From Trematomus loennbergii (lineage: Eukaryota; Chordata; Actinopteri; Perciformes; Nototheniidae): a DNA stretch of 64,000 nt. Shown piece after piece: positions 44,467-59,325 of the stretch (positions are counted from its first letter, which is position 1; every line of letters starts with the position of its first letter). The position numbers and the translations under genes are program-made. The DNA lies in contig JAAOOA010000060.1 in assembly GCA_012861695.1 (NCBI GenBank), positions 19,583,625 to 19,647,624 of the forward strand, in the 5' to 3' direction. A model generated the notes under the pieces. That model was given only the letters and a program-made list of their open reading frames with translations. It made no database searches and was not told where the DNA came from.

Positions 44467-46924
44467 TTTTGTATGGGAGTTCAGGGAGGAGTGCAGTTTG
44501 TAAAATGTCAAGTTTAGCTTGAGGTGAAGGCGGTGGCATGCACTTAAGAAAAACACAATGTTCTGTACATACACAATAAAGATACTAAAACCTGTCCCTG
44601 AGGGGAGAGGACGGTGCAGGAGGCAGGACTCTGTGGGTGTGAGAAAAACATATTTGGAAGATTATTTAATTGAAGAACAAATGACACTTACATTGTAGTT
44701 GCAAGGAAAAAGTAATGTGTCATCTCCCACTCGACACTAAATCCTCCAACAGCCCACATGAGGTCATCTCCTCCAGCCGGCCCCCCGTGAAGCAGTCAAC
44801 ATGTTTCACCCCGAGGGGAACTGCCCACCAATTATGTTAGAAACCCCAAAACACAGACAAGTTCTTCCCAAGTACATCCAAACAAAACCACTATAAAAAA
44901 AGAAATACAAATAATTATTCGGCCCCACTTACAACTTTTCCTGTGATTAATTTGTTTTCTTTCTTTTATATAATGGTGATCACAATTTCTTGAAGCCCAA
45001 GATGACTAATCAAATGTCTTGTTTTGTCAAATCAATGGTCTTAAAGCAAAAATATTTTTGAGTTTATTTTCACAAAAGACAAAGAAATCTGTGATCGTAG
45101 TATCATATAAATCTACATACCAAACCACAAGCAATACTGACTGAAATGTAAAACATGTCCAGGAATTATTTGCGTTTCAACTAATGAATTGAAATGATAC
45201 TTATTTACACTTTATGTTCCTTATTGGGATTTACACAAAAACGTTTTTTGCTGTTTTGTGACCATATTCTCCTTAATTCAAGTTATCTTATATTACTGTA
45301 ATAGTTTTGTTCAGATTATTACTGTTATTTTATTCCAAAAATCTAATCCATTCGATAAAATATAAAATAGGTTGTTATAATTTGTTGAAGATATTTTTTC
45401 TTTTGTATTACTATTTATGATTTGAGGGTGAAGAACAAGTGGTGAAGTGGTGAAGAACAAACTTTGTGATTTCTCATATGTATAAAAGGATGCTGCTAAA
45501 TTATTATTAAAACACATATCAAGAATGGATAACATTTGTGTGTAATTCTTTTGAAAAATTAACCAAATTTAGCTAAATTGATTAGCTGAAGTTACTATGT
45601 AAGAGGAAGAGAAAATATGAGTTTGTTCATACGTAAAGGATTTTGCCCAAAGACAAAGACACGCATACCAACCCTGGGCTGGGCCACACTAAAAGACTGC
45701 TGCAGGGCAGGTCACACCCTGCTGCAGAGAAATATCACATGATCTCTAGCATCCCTGGATTATATTCTGTTTTTGCAAAGGACTGAAGTGTTTCAGTGGT
45801 TCCTCGTCGTAAAAAATCCTTATTGCTGAATTCAAAGATAAGATTAAATCTACCCTCATTCCTTCAGAGGAGTCACAGAAACGTTTGTATTATCTGCTGT
45901 CACAGACGTTACCATCAGATTTACAACAAAACAGATCGGCAGGAAAATTCAATTCAGGCAATACAAACAAGACAACGAGGAACCATCGTTCTGTGGAAGG
46001 CAGAGAGACTGATAGCAGGAAGGTGCCATGTCGATTTCAGTGGAATTACAGGCCCATTCAAAACAAGTTCATACTTTCATTTCTCTGTAACACAGGGACA
46101 TCAGGCAGATCAATCTTTTGAAAAATGACAGTATGAGGAAGCGGCTGCTTCAGGTGAATTTCTACAACATGTTGGTACTGATCGTGATTGACAACAAGTT
46201 TGCATTCATTTGTCTTTCCACGCCTACGCTGTCAAAACTTAATTAATTTTTCTTGAGTTCTGTAAAATAATCATCTGGGTGCTGAGCTTTAAATATGAAA
46301 TGATATTTCATCATTGTACATGTTGTACAGGCCAGCATTCGGACAGCATCACAAACCTTTCAAATGTGCTGTCGTTTCTCTGCACTGAAAGATAACTCTC
46401 AGTGCTTGATGAGAATCAACAGGTTTCACCCTGATCTAAGGTCACAAAGGGAGCAAAAGCAGCACCCTGCATGTTCTCTTTGTTTATTTTGTACGCAGAT
46501 TAATCTAGCTGTCAAATGCTGTGACGGTTGATTCAGTTTCGGTTCAATAATGTTCTGAATCAGTGCAGGAACTGTGTTTTTCATATTTCAGTGGTAAAAT
46601 GATAAGCAGCAGTCAACAGATCCCAATGTTTTTCACTCATTAAATGTCACAATTCAGTTATTTCAACGTTCATAATCCAATCATAATGGAGCACTTGCCA
46701 AGTCTTGAGTATATTTAATTGATATAACTCTTGAAACAGATTAAATTAGCAGGTATAACGTATTGTTGACCACAAGGTTCACTGATATTTGACTATTAAC
46801 ACTTAAAGGCAAACTTAAGCCAAGGCTGGTGTTTTACAGAAATTCTGCATGAAACAAATATATTTGATTTACACCTGATGAAAGTCAAAGATCATTAAGT
46901 TCAAATTCAGTTTATCCTGAGACA

Positions 46925-47110
46925 GAAAGTATGTCTCGACCGCATTTTGTGACGATTCATCTAGTATATATGGAGATAGTCCACGGAAGAAACGGAAATG
47001 TGACCCTCATGGTGGCTTTCGTGGAAAAATCCAGAGACGTCCAAAGTCAAGAGAATTCATCCTCTGGGGACCAAGAATGTCTGCATCAAATTTCATGTCA
47101 ATGCATCCTG
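46925..47110. repeat. probable retroelement fragment (CAAATTTCATGTCAATGCATCC type)
   Basis: GGACCAAGAATGTCTGCATC and CAAATTTCATGTCAATGCAT resemble a non-LTR retroelement tail common in fish. Family not assigned. Confidence 0.4.
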
Positions 47111-49933
47111 CACACACGCACACTAACAATATTGACATAAGGAATATCTTGACATAACGGATGTTCTGACACACTGAGCAGTAATTTGGGAGAGGCATCT
47201 GTGGTTGGAAAGGTAAAACTCCCTGCCACTCCCCTGCTCATTATAATGTACGCAGGCTCTCACATTTGGTAAGATAAGTGTATTTGTACTTAACATGATA
47301 CAAAAATCCCGTAAAATTAAGTCTTTCACTTTGCAATAACAAAACAGATCATTCCCTGCAGACAGGAGACACACCTTTGTGTTACAACAGCATCTGCAAT
47401 ATTAAAATATGTTTAGCTCCAGACTGATTATAATAAATCATAAACACGTTTGCATGGATGCCATCTGCCTGTGGACATGCAACAAGGACAGGCTGCACAA
47501 TTATCAGGGAAACGAAGAAGAAGCTCAAAGACATAAACAAAACATTGTGCATCTCACAGAACACTATTGAGCAGATTGAGTCATAAACAGATCTAATGAC
47601 TTTTGGAGACAGTAAGAATATTATCTCTTGGTGATTGGTGATAGTTCCGCTCTCACTTCTGTACAAATGGCTAACATGAAATATGTGAGTGGGTTTGATC
47701 TACCTTCAGTACCATCTCTGTTTTCCAGAGTCAATAGATGAATACTGTGTGTGTAATAAAGGCCGGTGAGTCTCACTCCTAGCTATTTCACAGTATATTC
47801 AAGTTTCCCTGTGGAACAATCACATCTCTGTTGCTGCATTCACCACAGGCAGTATGGCGTAATCACACACATAACACTGTTAGAACAAACAATGTAATTG
47901 TTCATATCATAATTATTCTTTGCTCCAAAATTCCTCAGAAGTCCACATTTTCCCAGAATATATATTTACTGGGAAAATGTGTTTGTGTCCGGCTAACATT
48001 GAGAGTGAGTTTACCTTATGGAGGCATTTAAAATATCACTTACTGAGACATGAAGTCAACCTGAATTGAAATCAAACCGCCCTAATAAAGAATGTGTTCA
48101 CAGAACAAACACACCTATTGTTAAACCCTGTAATTAAAAATGAGGGAGGAGTCCATCACAAAGGTACGTTTCATATTGATTTATATCTGGTTGCCAACCA
48201 AAACAACAGGAAGCTTGACACTAATTACTTATTACCAAGTCTCAAACCTCAGAACTTAAGTGACTCTGAAAAGTGGTCAAGCAGAAGAGCAGGTGTTTGT
48301 TTGGGTTGTTGGGTGGAGTCGAGGTTGATATTATCACACCTGAGGGAAGCAGAGGCAGGAAAAGTATTTGTCTGTAAGTGGAAAGGAAAAAGAAACAAGC
48401 AAGACGATACATAAGTGCTGATTTTGCACCTATGTGGAATTCAACAATTTTGTCTGTCAAGAAAAACATAAATTGTGTAAAAAGTAAAAAAAGGATGGAG
48501 GCATTTCTGCCACAATAAACTCAATTAGTATATATTTTCTAATAAACAGTAAGGAAAAGGGATCATGGAGGAAAAATAAAAACATATCCATTTTCACACA
48601 CGATCATCTTTATGCACAACTTGTTTATTTCAAGAATAATTGGTATTTTTTACGTTAGCTATTCATTTATTTCAAAAGTGAGAACTGAACATTTTTCAAA
48701 GTAAAAGGTCCTGAGGAAAATCTCTACCAGCGCAGAGCAATTAGTAGTTAACCCAAAAACAACCCTTCACTTTGTCTGTTGTCAGATGATATGTAATTCA
48801 AGAAATCGTAGATCCACTCTAAAACCTCTTCAATAAATGAGTCTTTGGGTGACAGCCAACAGCCAAGCTCACCAGTTTGAATTGAAATCTGTTGTGAAAC
48901 ATCTGTAGTGAAACATCCAACAGACAAACCGACATGATAACTATCAGCTCAGGAATTTTCTTCCCTGGAAGAAAATTCAATCCACACCTCCAGGGTAATT
49001 TGCAATATCGGGCCAAGTCAACCTTTTTTCCCAGAGCGGGTTGGCAGACAGTGAAATAGACTCTACAGGTGCAACCAGTCCAGTGTTGCACACCACGTTT
49101 TATAATAATAATCAGCTGTAACTCAATACTTCCACCTAAATAACAGCCTTACTGCAGTGTAGCTAACAAAGCTAACTAACAAAACTAGCGTCAGCGTGAC
49201 CTGAGTAAGCAGAATTAGGGACTGTGGTTGTACCGGGCATGTAGGCTATCAGAGGCTAGCTTTTAGATTTGTTCGCGAAAATCAAGCAACAAAGACAGCA
49301 TTGTACATTCTGTATGTATGTGGATTGGTTTGTTCACACATTTTTATATGGACATCTGTAATCCATCCATCTTTGTATTTAGCTAACGTTCTCTAATCAT
49401 TCCCCCCTATGTTTGTAGGGCTCCTCATCATGGATGTTTTTTAAATAAATGTTGACAAAGTCTCCCAAATACCTTATGAAGGATACAATGTGATGACATC
49501 TGGTTACTGGAGGGCAATGATACATTATTTCCATCATCAGACTATACTTACTTAAAAATGACTGAACATATAGCATTCTTGTATACATTTATTGGTACCA
49601 TAATCTTTGTGCTTCATTTACTGCACCTTCCTACAAACAAAGAAGACATAATAGCATTTATCTCATCGGCTCTATAATTTAAAGCCTGCATCAGATTCCT
49701 CACATAACATCTTAAATAAGTCAACCTGCAGTAATGGTTGTTGATCCAGAGTTTGTGAGCCAAGCAGCAGACGGAAAAGGCCTAAGGGTCACCCAGTTAT
49801 TCAGAGCTGAGCTGGAAGAATGCCCAGCTCTTCCACTACACAATTACCGATTCTTGTAAAAGTAGGGTGTGGCAAGACAGTGAAAGCAACTTGGGCTAAG
49901 ATAACCAGTGTGAGGGACTAGTGTGTCTCTGGA

Positions 49934-50318
<385 letters not shown>

Positions 50319-50412
50319 CCCCCTCTCCTTTTACAGATTGGAGTAACTGACAAGTAAAGTCTTGGTTACACCCTTGCTCTGAGGAAGGGAGGAATAAAGA
50401 GGGTGAGTGAGA

Positions 50413-50729
<317 letters not shown>

Positions 50730-52241
50730 CATCATCCTTTTCTCTCCTCAGACTGCTGGTCCATGTTAGCAGTTTGTGACTCAGCAGGACGAGGACGACA
50801 ATCTGCCTCTTTCATAATCTAGGCCTCTCTCACTCTGAGGTCACTACAGACTCTGCAACACACTGGCCTCCTGTGTCCTTAATACTTCACTTCACACTAC
50901 TTGAATTGTACTTTTACTTGATTATTTCTACTTCATACCACTTCACATCTCCTATTGAGTTACATTTTGTAGGATGGAATAAGGATACTCTATAATACAG
51001 TCTGCCGATTACATGAATTGTGATTTATCAGTTAGGAACAGGATAGATTACCTAAAGGGAAGCTTTGCTGATTTTCAACCACCTCCTAACTGTATCATCA
51101 CAACATGGATGAATATTCAGATCAACAATGTTATGCAAATTGAACAATGTCTAAACCAAATGCTAGCATGTTTTGCCAATTCTATGACCGTTGTTCAAAA
51201 TTCAGATTTTACTTTCTAATCGTTGCTATGGCAGCTGATTTTGAAGAGTAATGCTGGAATCTGATTTACAGGGATAATTATATTAGCAAAAATAAAGGAA
51301 AACATCGTATATAAAAAAAAGAAGAGCTTCGAAGAGTCAAGCACTGCCAGCAATAAGCTCAGGGCATTCTGGTTGTTGAAGATGTGTGATTTTATTCATC
51401 ACTGCTTTGTTACTCCGTTTTTTCTGATCATGTAGCACCCATTTCAAAAATAGTTATTAGTTATGAATTTTTCCTTTGAGATAAAAAAATATGATGATTG
51501 ACATTGATACAGATACAACTACCAATAGATGTAATATATCAAATTGATACAATCAGCTGGAAATTGAACTTCAGTTCCTTCTAAACATGACTACCTACAC
51601 ATTCCCAGGGATACAGTTGATTAGTGGTGAGTCAGAGTCAATCAAAAAGTAATAAATAAAAAATATATTATTGGGAATTACAACCTGTATTTATTATTGA
51701 GGGCGTGGCCCAATAAAGACTAAATATATTTGATGACCTATGATTTAAAAAGCGTGAATCAGATATCAGCAGACATAAATCATTCTTTTAAAATGCCCGC
51801 TGACTGCTGTAACCTCAGATCAACTCTTATCTTCATATCTTTAATTTATAGCACTGTTTACCATCTAAAACACTCACTGATTGTATTACCTAATGACATT
51901 CAGTACACATTACAAATTCTAACATTGTTATAAAACACCCACTTCTTATATTTGCTTCATTTTATTTATTTATTGGTACTGCAGTTTGTCACTTTTATAG
52001 ATTCATGATAGGGGTGTTTCTTTTTATCATATGAGAAAAAAAAAAATTTGTTGTTAATTTCCATAAATGGTGATTTATCAAAGAAGTAACACTTGACACA
52101 CGTAGACAACCACACCATAAGTACAATTTGGTCAGAATAAAGTTGAATGCATCTATCCATCACTGAATACCTAACTATGCACCAGAGGCATGTTAACTAG
52201 CAGTTTAGACACGTGGAGCTGCAATGTCTGGGTGGTATGTT

Positions 52242-52417
<176 letters not shown>

Positions 52418-53479
52418 GTTGAAATGCACAGCGTGGGTTTTATGTGCAATTTCCTTGCCAAGACTTTGACGTTTCTTTGAAAAAGATGTGTTGTTTCTCC
52501 ATGAAAAAGAGCCAACTGACTCACCACACACAGAGTGCAATGCAGAAAAAAATCCACCTGAACCATCTCTTAGAAACTTTAACAGGATATGTGTGAAACT
52601 ATTCTGAGAAACTGCAAAACATTGATTAGATCTTTGAAAGGTAACAAAGTCAATGCTTTTTTGAAGCGCCAATGAGACAGGACAGGATTGTGCACGTTTG
52701 AGATACAAATGTAAAGCAGAGGTTCAAGATTCAAGGGCTTTACCATGGCAGAATATTCCTGCCAAAAGTCACGTGATATTCTTTTGTCTCTAGGATTCTT
52801 TTTTTGTACTCGTAGAAAAAAAAGTTTTGTACTTGTAAAACCGAAGCTGAATTTGTCTCTGAAACATGATTATTAGAAAAATGGAATGTGTTTGTATACG
52901 TTTTTTATTTGGAAAACTAAATGCATTATGCATAGCAGTATGGCAGTATGTGATGAAAAGAAATAGTGTGCAGTAAATAATCTTGGTATTCAAGCATAAG
53001 AAATACATACAAAGAAATAAAAAGGATTAAAAATGAAATGCTAGGCGCGGCCAGTAGTTGAGTACAACCTTAAAAAAGGCTTTCTTTACCCTTACTTCTA
53101 AAATCACTCGAGAGCCTTAGTTGATTTTTTTAAGACTGATGTCCGACTAAAGGTACAGTGAGAGCAACAGGTCCAGCATAATCAGGAGATGACTTTATGG
53201 CCTTCTTCTGGATTATCCGGGTGCTTCAGGTAAAGTAGCTTCTTATCATGATTTAGTGCTGCAATAGTGCTTTATGAGAAGTTACTGACACTGTTTGACC
53301 TTTTGTTCTGACCACTGCACACTCATCTCAGCGCTTGATGTGCTGTATTTAAACAAAACATCATTAATGATTACATCCCCCTTAATTACTTTAAGAAGGA
53401 TGAAGTGAGTATTTATTGGTCTGTGAAGGTCAGCTGATAAAGAAAGCCAGCGTATAAAGGGATGTCTGGCAGTCGCTCA

Positions 53480-53835
53480 AACACTTTGGTCCAGACTTAC
53501 ATTTCTCAAAAACCCTTCAATTGATTGCAATGACATTTGGTAAAGCTAGTCACGGTTCCCAGAGGATGACTCCTACCAACTTTGAGGATCCCCTTAGTTT
53601 TTACTTTAACACCACCACAAGGTTCAAATTGGTGGTTTTGAGTGAAATGTCAAGACTATTAAATTGATAGCCATGAAATTCTAAGATTCATGTCACCCTC
53701 AGGATTCATTATAGAACGGTAATTTCTTAATAATTTACAAAACTAATGAAACTCACATTAGCCTTAGCTGTAGGTTACTTCTTAGCAAATATTAGCTTGT
53801 GCATGTTAGCATACTGATACTAGCTGGCTTTCTGC
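53480..53835. repeat. probable interspersed repeat (CAATGACATTTGGT / TGTTAGCAT type)
   Basis: Phrases AATGACATTTGGTAAAG, ACTTTGAGGATCCCC and GCATGTTAGCATACTG resemble an abundant fish repeat. No coding potential. Confidence 0.4.
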
Positions 53836-54477
53836 CAGATGGAACCAGTTTGACTGATATCACACACTGATACCACCCTTAAATTACTTATTCATAATCA
53901 ACATGTTATAATCCCATAGTCAGCTTGGAAAATCAATTACATTTTATCCATACCAATATCACAAGTCACAAATTGGAATTCTACAGAAGAGTGATCCTTC
54001 AGGCAGGACAGACACACCTGAAGTATATGTTAACAGAACATAATGAGAACATATATGAAAAAGATGGATCCTGGATTTCCTCGAGGACAGAGAGCCAGAT
54101 CCGAGCTCCGAGCAGGGCGGGGCCTGAGGTGGAGTGAGGAAGAGTACACAGATTCCAAGTAAAATAAATAAAACTCCTGGCAACGTTACAACCCCTGGCA
54201 GTCTGCTCAGCCCTGCAGAAACAAATGAACACATTCACTGTGGGCACACACACTGAACACATACACTGTCTACACACAAAGTGTAGGCGGCACTCGTTCG
54301 ACAGCTGATCCTGCTCCCTCTAGGTTCACTCAACCAGAGAATTAAGAAAATCTGGAGGCTGATTTTCAACTTTTAACAGTCACGCAAGGCTCTGTCATTC
54401 CTGAACTCAACAATGTTCCTGACTTTTTTAAAGGTTTCCTATTATAATGTTTTTCATCAATATATTAGAGGTCTTAC

Positions 54478-54638
54478 GTTGAACTTTTCTCAACTTTTGA
54501 AGCGAGCAACGCGAGCAAAGCGAAGCGACGGAACCACAATGGGCACACTTTGCCGAACTGCATTGTGGGAGCGTCACTTCGCTTTGCTCGCGTTGCTCTG
54601 CTCGCGTTGCTCGCTTAAAAAGTTGAGCAATGTTCAAC
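54478..54638. mobile_element. 161-bp fold-back repeat rich in GAGCAACGCGAGCAAAGC
   Basis: The left arm (54478-54529) is reverse complementary to the right arm (54573-54638). The right arm carries one extra 14-bp unit of the GCTCGCGTT repeat. The loop contains a nested CACAATG/CATTGTG pairing. Part of a larger nonautonomous element extending to about 55260. Confidence 0.7.
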
Positions 54639-55260
54639 TTTTGAAGCTTCGACGGAAGCGTCAGCCAATCAAATCATATGCCAGTACAAGCTCTAGCCAA
54701 TCAAACCGTGTGCTTGTGTGTCCGGGGCGGGAGATTCATGTGATTGGTTGTTGGTCGAGTTTCAGACACGCCCACCAGCAAGCTTCAACGCACGCCGCCG
54801 TGTGGACGCTGCGTCAGATATATACAAAACATGTCTCTGAAGTGTTTGGCTCGAAATACCATACAGATCATGCATTGTCGCATCCCATAAACCCCTCTGT
54901 TGCAGCCCTGCTTCAAAAGTACTGATTCTCTGTCTGTTACTTTAGATGAAAATAAGGAGCCACTCCCCACGCCCCTCTGAGAGATATTTGGTTAAAAAAA
55001 AACAATGGTGCTCTAGGAGGAGATTCAGGTGATAAGGTGTGGGGGGGGTTACCTTGGTTGGTTATTGGCTAACGGTTACACAAGCCAAAAAATCGTTATG
55101 ACATCATAAAGTGGACAAACTGATCAGCTCATTTTCAGACAGGTTTTTATAGAAATGGATCAGGACAAAAACGTTCAGAATCTCTTTACAGAGGGGACAC
55201 ATGTTTATGTATAAAAGACATGAAAAAGTGGATTTTGCATAATAGGTGACCTTTAAACTT
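54639..55260. mobile_element. remainder of a composite nonautonomous element
   Basis: The segment ends GCATAATAGGTGACCTTTAA, related to the family A terminus (GCATGATAGGTCC). Just before it is a family A-like stretch (GGACACATGTTTATGTATAA). No clear matching left terminus was found, so boundaries are approximate. Confidence 0.5.
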
Positions 55261-58200
55261 TAACAGGAAGTGCGCACACAACATTTTAGCTATTACGACA
55301 CTGCATGTTACCTGAGACTTTAAAGCAGGCACGCACGACATGGGCAGGGCAGCTAGGTCATGAAGAGTTATGTTGCTTTAAAAAAAATCTACATAAGCAC
55401 CTAAGAGATCCTTACAGATTAGCAGCATCAAGCCTGAGGATGGTGGTGGTGGTGTTCTGCAGGGTGTGGCCATATCAAGCAGTCATGCAGTTTCCATGTT
55501 GATCGGTGTCTTTATTACAGGAGGGCGTGGCGGGCTTCTAGCTTCTGAAAAGAACTTGACTCCTTTTGTTGCTGCATCATGGAAATCTCTATTCAGAAGT
55601 AGTGTTCGGTTTGGATTCCAGACTTGACCCATGTTTTTAAAGCAGGGTTTACTGACAGCATTAATTAGGGTTAATAACAATGCAGTTATTTTGTTGATCC
55701 CTGTAGGGAACGTCTGATAACTTGTCTTCCCCTTAATGGCAGGTGAAAGTTCATTTACAGGGCAACATTTCTGGAGCTGTCAGGGAGTTGTTAGCTAACA
55801 TACTGTACATTTGTGTAAGCACTTCACCTTCATGTGACAATATGACATTTAACCCCCTGGATGACCTGAACAAAGTTGAATTTATGAGCAGGTTCTGTAT
55901 ATTTACTGTTCACACTGGAAAAGCAACTACATTGGGTATACTAAAAGGTATCTTGTACTTAATAAACATTGATTTTTGAGTGTACTGTTAAATGAACATT
56001 TTTTTTCCCTTTATGGATGCCATTACTTTACCTTTACAGAGCATATTGTTGTTTGGTGCCACATAGAACCTTTCAACTTACATTTTATTGTTTTTTGGCC
56101 ATTTGAAGGGCATTTTTATACTAAATGTTAACATGACATTGACATAAAATCACCTTTTATGTTCATATAGGGAACATTTTAGCAAACAGTTGCCTATTTA
56201 CACATAAAGCAGTTACATAATAAATGGTTATTTAGAGTCGTGTTTCTACCTGGTGATAGTCCAATACTCCTTTTCTTTTTAACTCCATTTTTGGACTTTA
56301 CCAGCTCTTAAAGGAAATACTTGGCTCTTTAGCTGCTCAATGGTCCACTACGTTCATCATAAATTCCCTAATTCTGTCCGTCTGATTTTTGGTGCTTTGG
56401 TGTACATTGTGTTTTCACAGAAACAACTGCTGCGTTTGGAAACAGCGCTGATGACAGCATGACCCAAAAGTTGCAGGCTATAAAACCAAAACAATGTCCC
56501 AATTTCCTCCCTGAACCCTCTGGTAAGTGCTTGGGTGGGAGAGGCTACAGACTTGAAATGATATGAATAGTGATGGGACAGCACTTTGGGACATATTGCG
56601 TTCCTGTTACAATGCCAAATCAGAAACATTACGTACAGTTGTGGGTTTGGGACTTCCTTCATGGCCAGGGCAATTAAGAGTATGGTTCCAGACTTAAGAG
56701 ATAGGATCTTGTCTTACAAAATGGAAAGAGGGGAAAATGTCAAATAATCAATTATCTCAATCGTATCAACACAGCATTATTGAGCAAACAATTGTATGCA
56801 TTGAACAGAAGTCTAAGCTTGCATTCTTCAAATTCCACGGGTTTTACAATCTATTAATAATGTTATGTTTCTTTGTACATTTAGCTTAGCACTGATAGTC
56901 CTCCAGTTTATTGCCTTTCAGTCTGTGTTTTACGTCACAATGCTAGGAATTGTTAGTAATTCCCTCAGGCAAATAATGCAGAAATAGGGTATTAGGGAAA
57001 GTATGCTTGAATGGCTCAAAATGTCTGCGAGAGAGCCCTCATGCTATTGATGATCTGACAGTATGTCAGCCCGTAGCCCTTGTAGTCTCAAAGTCTAGGA
57101 GACCTCGAGTGTGGTACAGTATAGCATTGATGTTGGGCCAAAGAGCAAAAAGAAACTGTGATTTCGATTTGGTAGAAAAACCTGTTCACATGCTGTCAAA
57201 CCCGTTGTTTATATAACATATAGATCTGGATAGCTTGTATGCTGATTGTATACAAACTGTAAAAACACTAAACTATAAGGGTAAGTACGATATACTAAAT
57301 TGGGACACAGCAGGGTGGAAGTTAGGCGATAGACTTGAACCGCACTGCTCTTGTTCAGCTATAACATGCTACAGCAGCAGTGTGAAAAATGTTACCTTTG
57401 TGAATGTTACCATTTCAGTGTATTATTTAAAAAATACAAGCTGGGGGCTTTTGTGATGATTTTACAGCAAAGTAAGGTGTATAAATCACCTGTAACTCCT
57501 TTAATCTTAGTTATTGTACATCCTGATCAGTAGGCAGCTCCAGCCTGACCAGCTGGTTGATTATTGGGTGCACTCAGAGGCCCTCAAACAGGTTTAGGAA
57601 TGCAAGTAGAAAAGATCTTATGAGCTCTGTGTAATTGTATACTGCTGTTACTCTGAGCAGGATTAGAGGAAATGCAGTCTTACAAACAGTAATTAAAAAA
57701 ACTCTGGGCATTAAACAAAGGCGTCTACCTGTTATCATATAATATAAGTACGAATAAATAATGCTAAATTATGTTTCATTGTGTATTTTCATGATTCTTT
57801 TTGGTTCTCCTGTTGCTGCTTTTTCTGTAGAGTACACAAGCAAACATGCACACAGACAGACAGACCGAGTCACAACATGCCTTTCCTCAACTTCAGGAGG
57901 AGTTCCTAGAAACAAATGCATGTCTATGTTTAAAATATTGTGTACCGTATATTACCATATGCTTGAAACCTCATATCAAGCCTGCAGCAAGTGACTGGCA
58001 TGTTTAGACAGGAGGTAACATTTACGCCATTGTTAAAAGTATGGCTGGGTACAGTATGGACTCGTGTGCGTGTCAGGTGTCAAACACACACACACAAAGG
58101 TGTGGAAAGAATATGAAATGTATTTTAAAGTACAATATAACAATAATAGACAGGATGAAAAAAAACACATGTGCAAGGAGAGTCAAGAGTGAAAGCAAAA

Positions 58201-59195
58201 TAACTTTACAGTGTAAATGAACAGATTTGTTGCCATCAGTGACGTGCACAAGCACACAGGAACACACATGTAGACACTCACATACTCAGGTTGAGGGATT
58301 TCAGTGTGTTGAATACAGTAAATGACTCATGGCTGACAGACTGTCTCAACAGCAGAGATTTCCTGTTTGAAGTTTTAGACAAAAGTGCGTTTTGAAGTTA
58401 ATCATTGATCTGTACTTCCCCTCACTAAAAAGGCACATCTACCGTTTAGAGTTTTCGGCTGAAACTGTATACATTTCCCTTTCTATACAGACAAATCAAC
58501 GTTTATGCAAAGGTAAAAAAACAGGATGTGAAATGGATTGGATTTATTTTGTTACTATTCCTTTGCACCACTGTACTTAAAGTTTAAAATGGAAAGAACA
58601 AAAATACGGAGCAGAAATGTCAAATTAGTTGACCTCTGAATATGATCACCACTATCCAAGAGCTAACACCATTTAGCTTATTTAATCTTCAACTTATATA
58701 ACAGAAAACACTTTGTCATGAAGTTTATTTCTTCACCCGTCCCTTCATCTCACTTTCTTGTCACATTTCTCTTGTATTTCTTTGGAAACATTTCGTCTTT
58801 GTGTGATCAACAACATGTTATAGGATCTTTGTTCGAGCTTGTTTTATATTAATAATGACATTCTTTGGCCATGTTAGCCTTGTTGCATCCCACACAGGAG
58901 AATTAAAGACACAAGTGCAGAAACTCACAGACATTCAAATATAATAACATACATTCGAGTACAGGTGCAAATGTAACTGTTTTGTTTTTACAGTAGAAAC
59001 CGAGGGGGACAGTGCTTACTCTGGGGATTGTTGTTTAAATCACATGCTCATTTATATTTGTTACAGAGTTGGAAGTGTGCTTTTTGGGGTAGTACTCAAA
59101 ATACAGGCGCCATCCTTTATTTATCTTTAAGCTCATACCCATTTTTGTTCTTGTTCCATTCTTCTCTCCATTTAGGTAAAATGAACTCTGTATAT
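55261..59195. other. intergenic downstream of tbc1d1
   Basis: No supported gene. The most distal part may be tbc1d1 3' UTR if a poly(A) site beyond 59196 is used. Confidence 0.5.
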
Positions 59196-59201
59196 TTTAT
59201 T
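59196..59201 (-). terminator. possible tbc1d1 poly(A) signal
   Basis: AATAAA on the minus strand 125 bp after the stop codon. Other candidates lie near 59118 and 58547; the choice is inference. Confidence 0.35.
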
Positions 59202-59325
59202 TCTATTAAAACATTTTGAATCCTTGAACAGGATAAAGGTCAAAGTAGGGAGCCATTTTAACGTCTCACCAACCTTCACTTTCTGGGCCCTTCACAAACT
59301 GCTCCTCCTCCTCCAGTCCACATTA

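Noticed and set aside
45796..46128. 110-residue plus-strand frame in the intergenic region
   Set aside because: No recognisable motif, no splice partners, no compositional sign of coding.
54413..54925. 170-residue plus-strand frame
   Set aside because: Covers a fold-back repeat and its flank; open on both strands because of the repeat, no domain.
57007..57456. Two adjacent frames of about 70 residues
   Set aside because: Considered as a degraded transposon or exon; no family signal recognised, so not reported as a gene.
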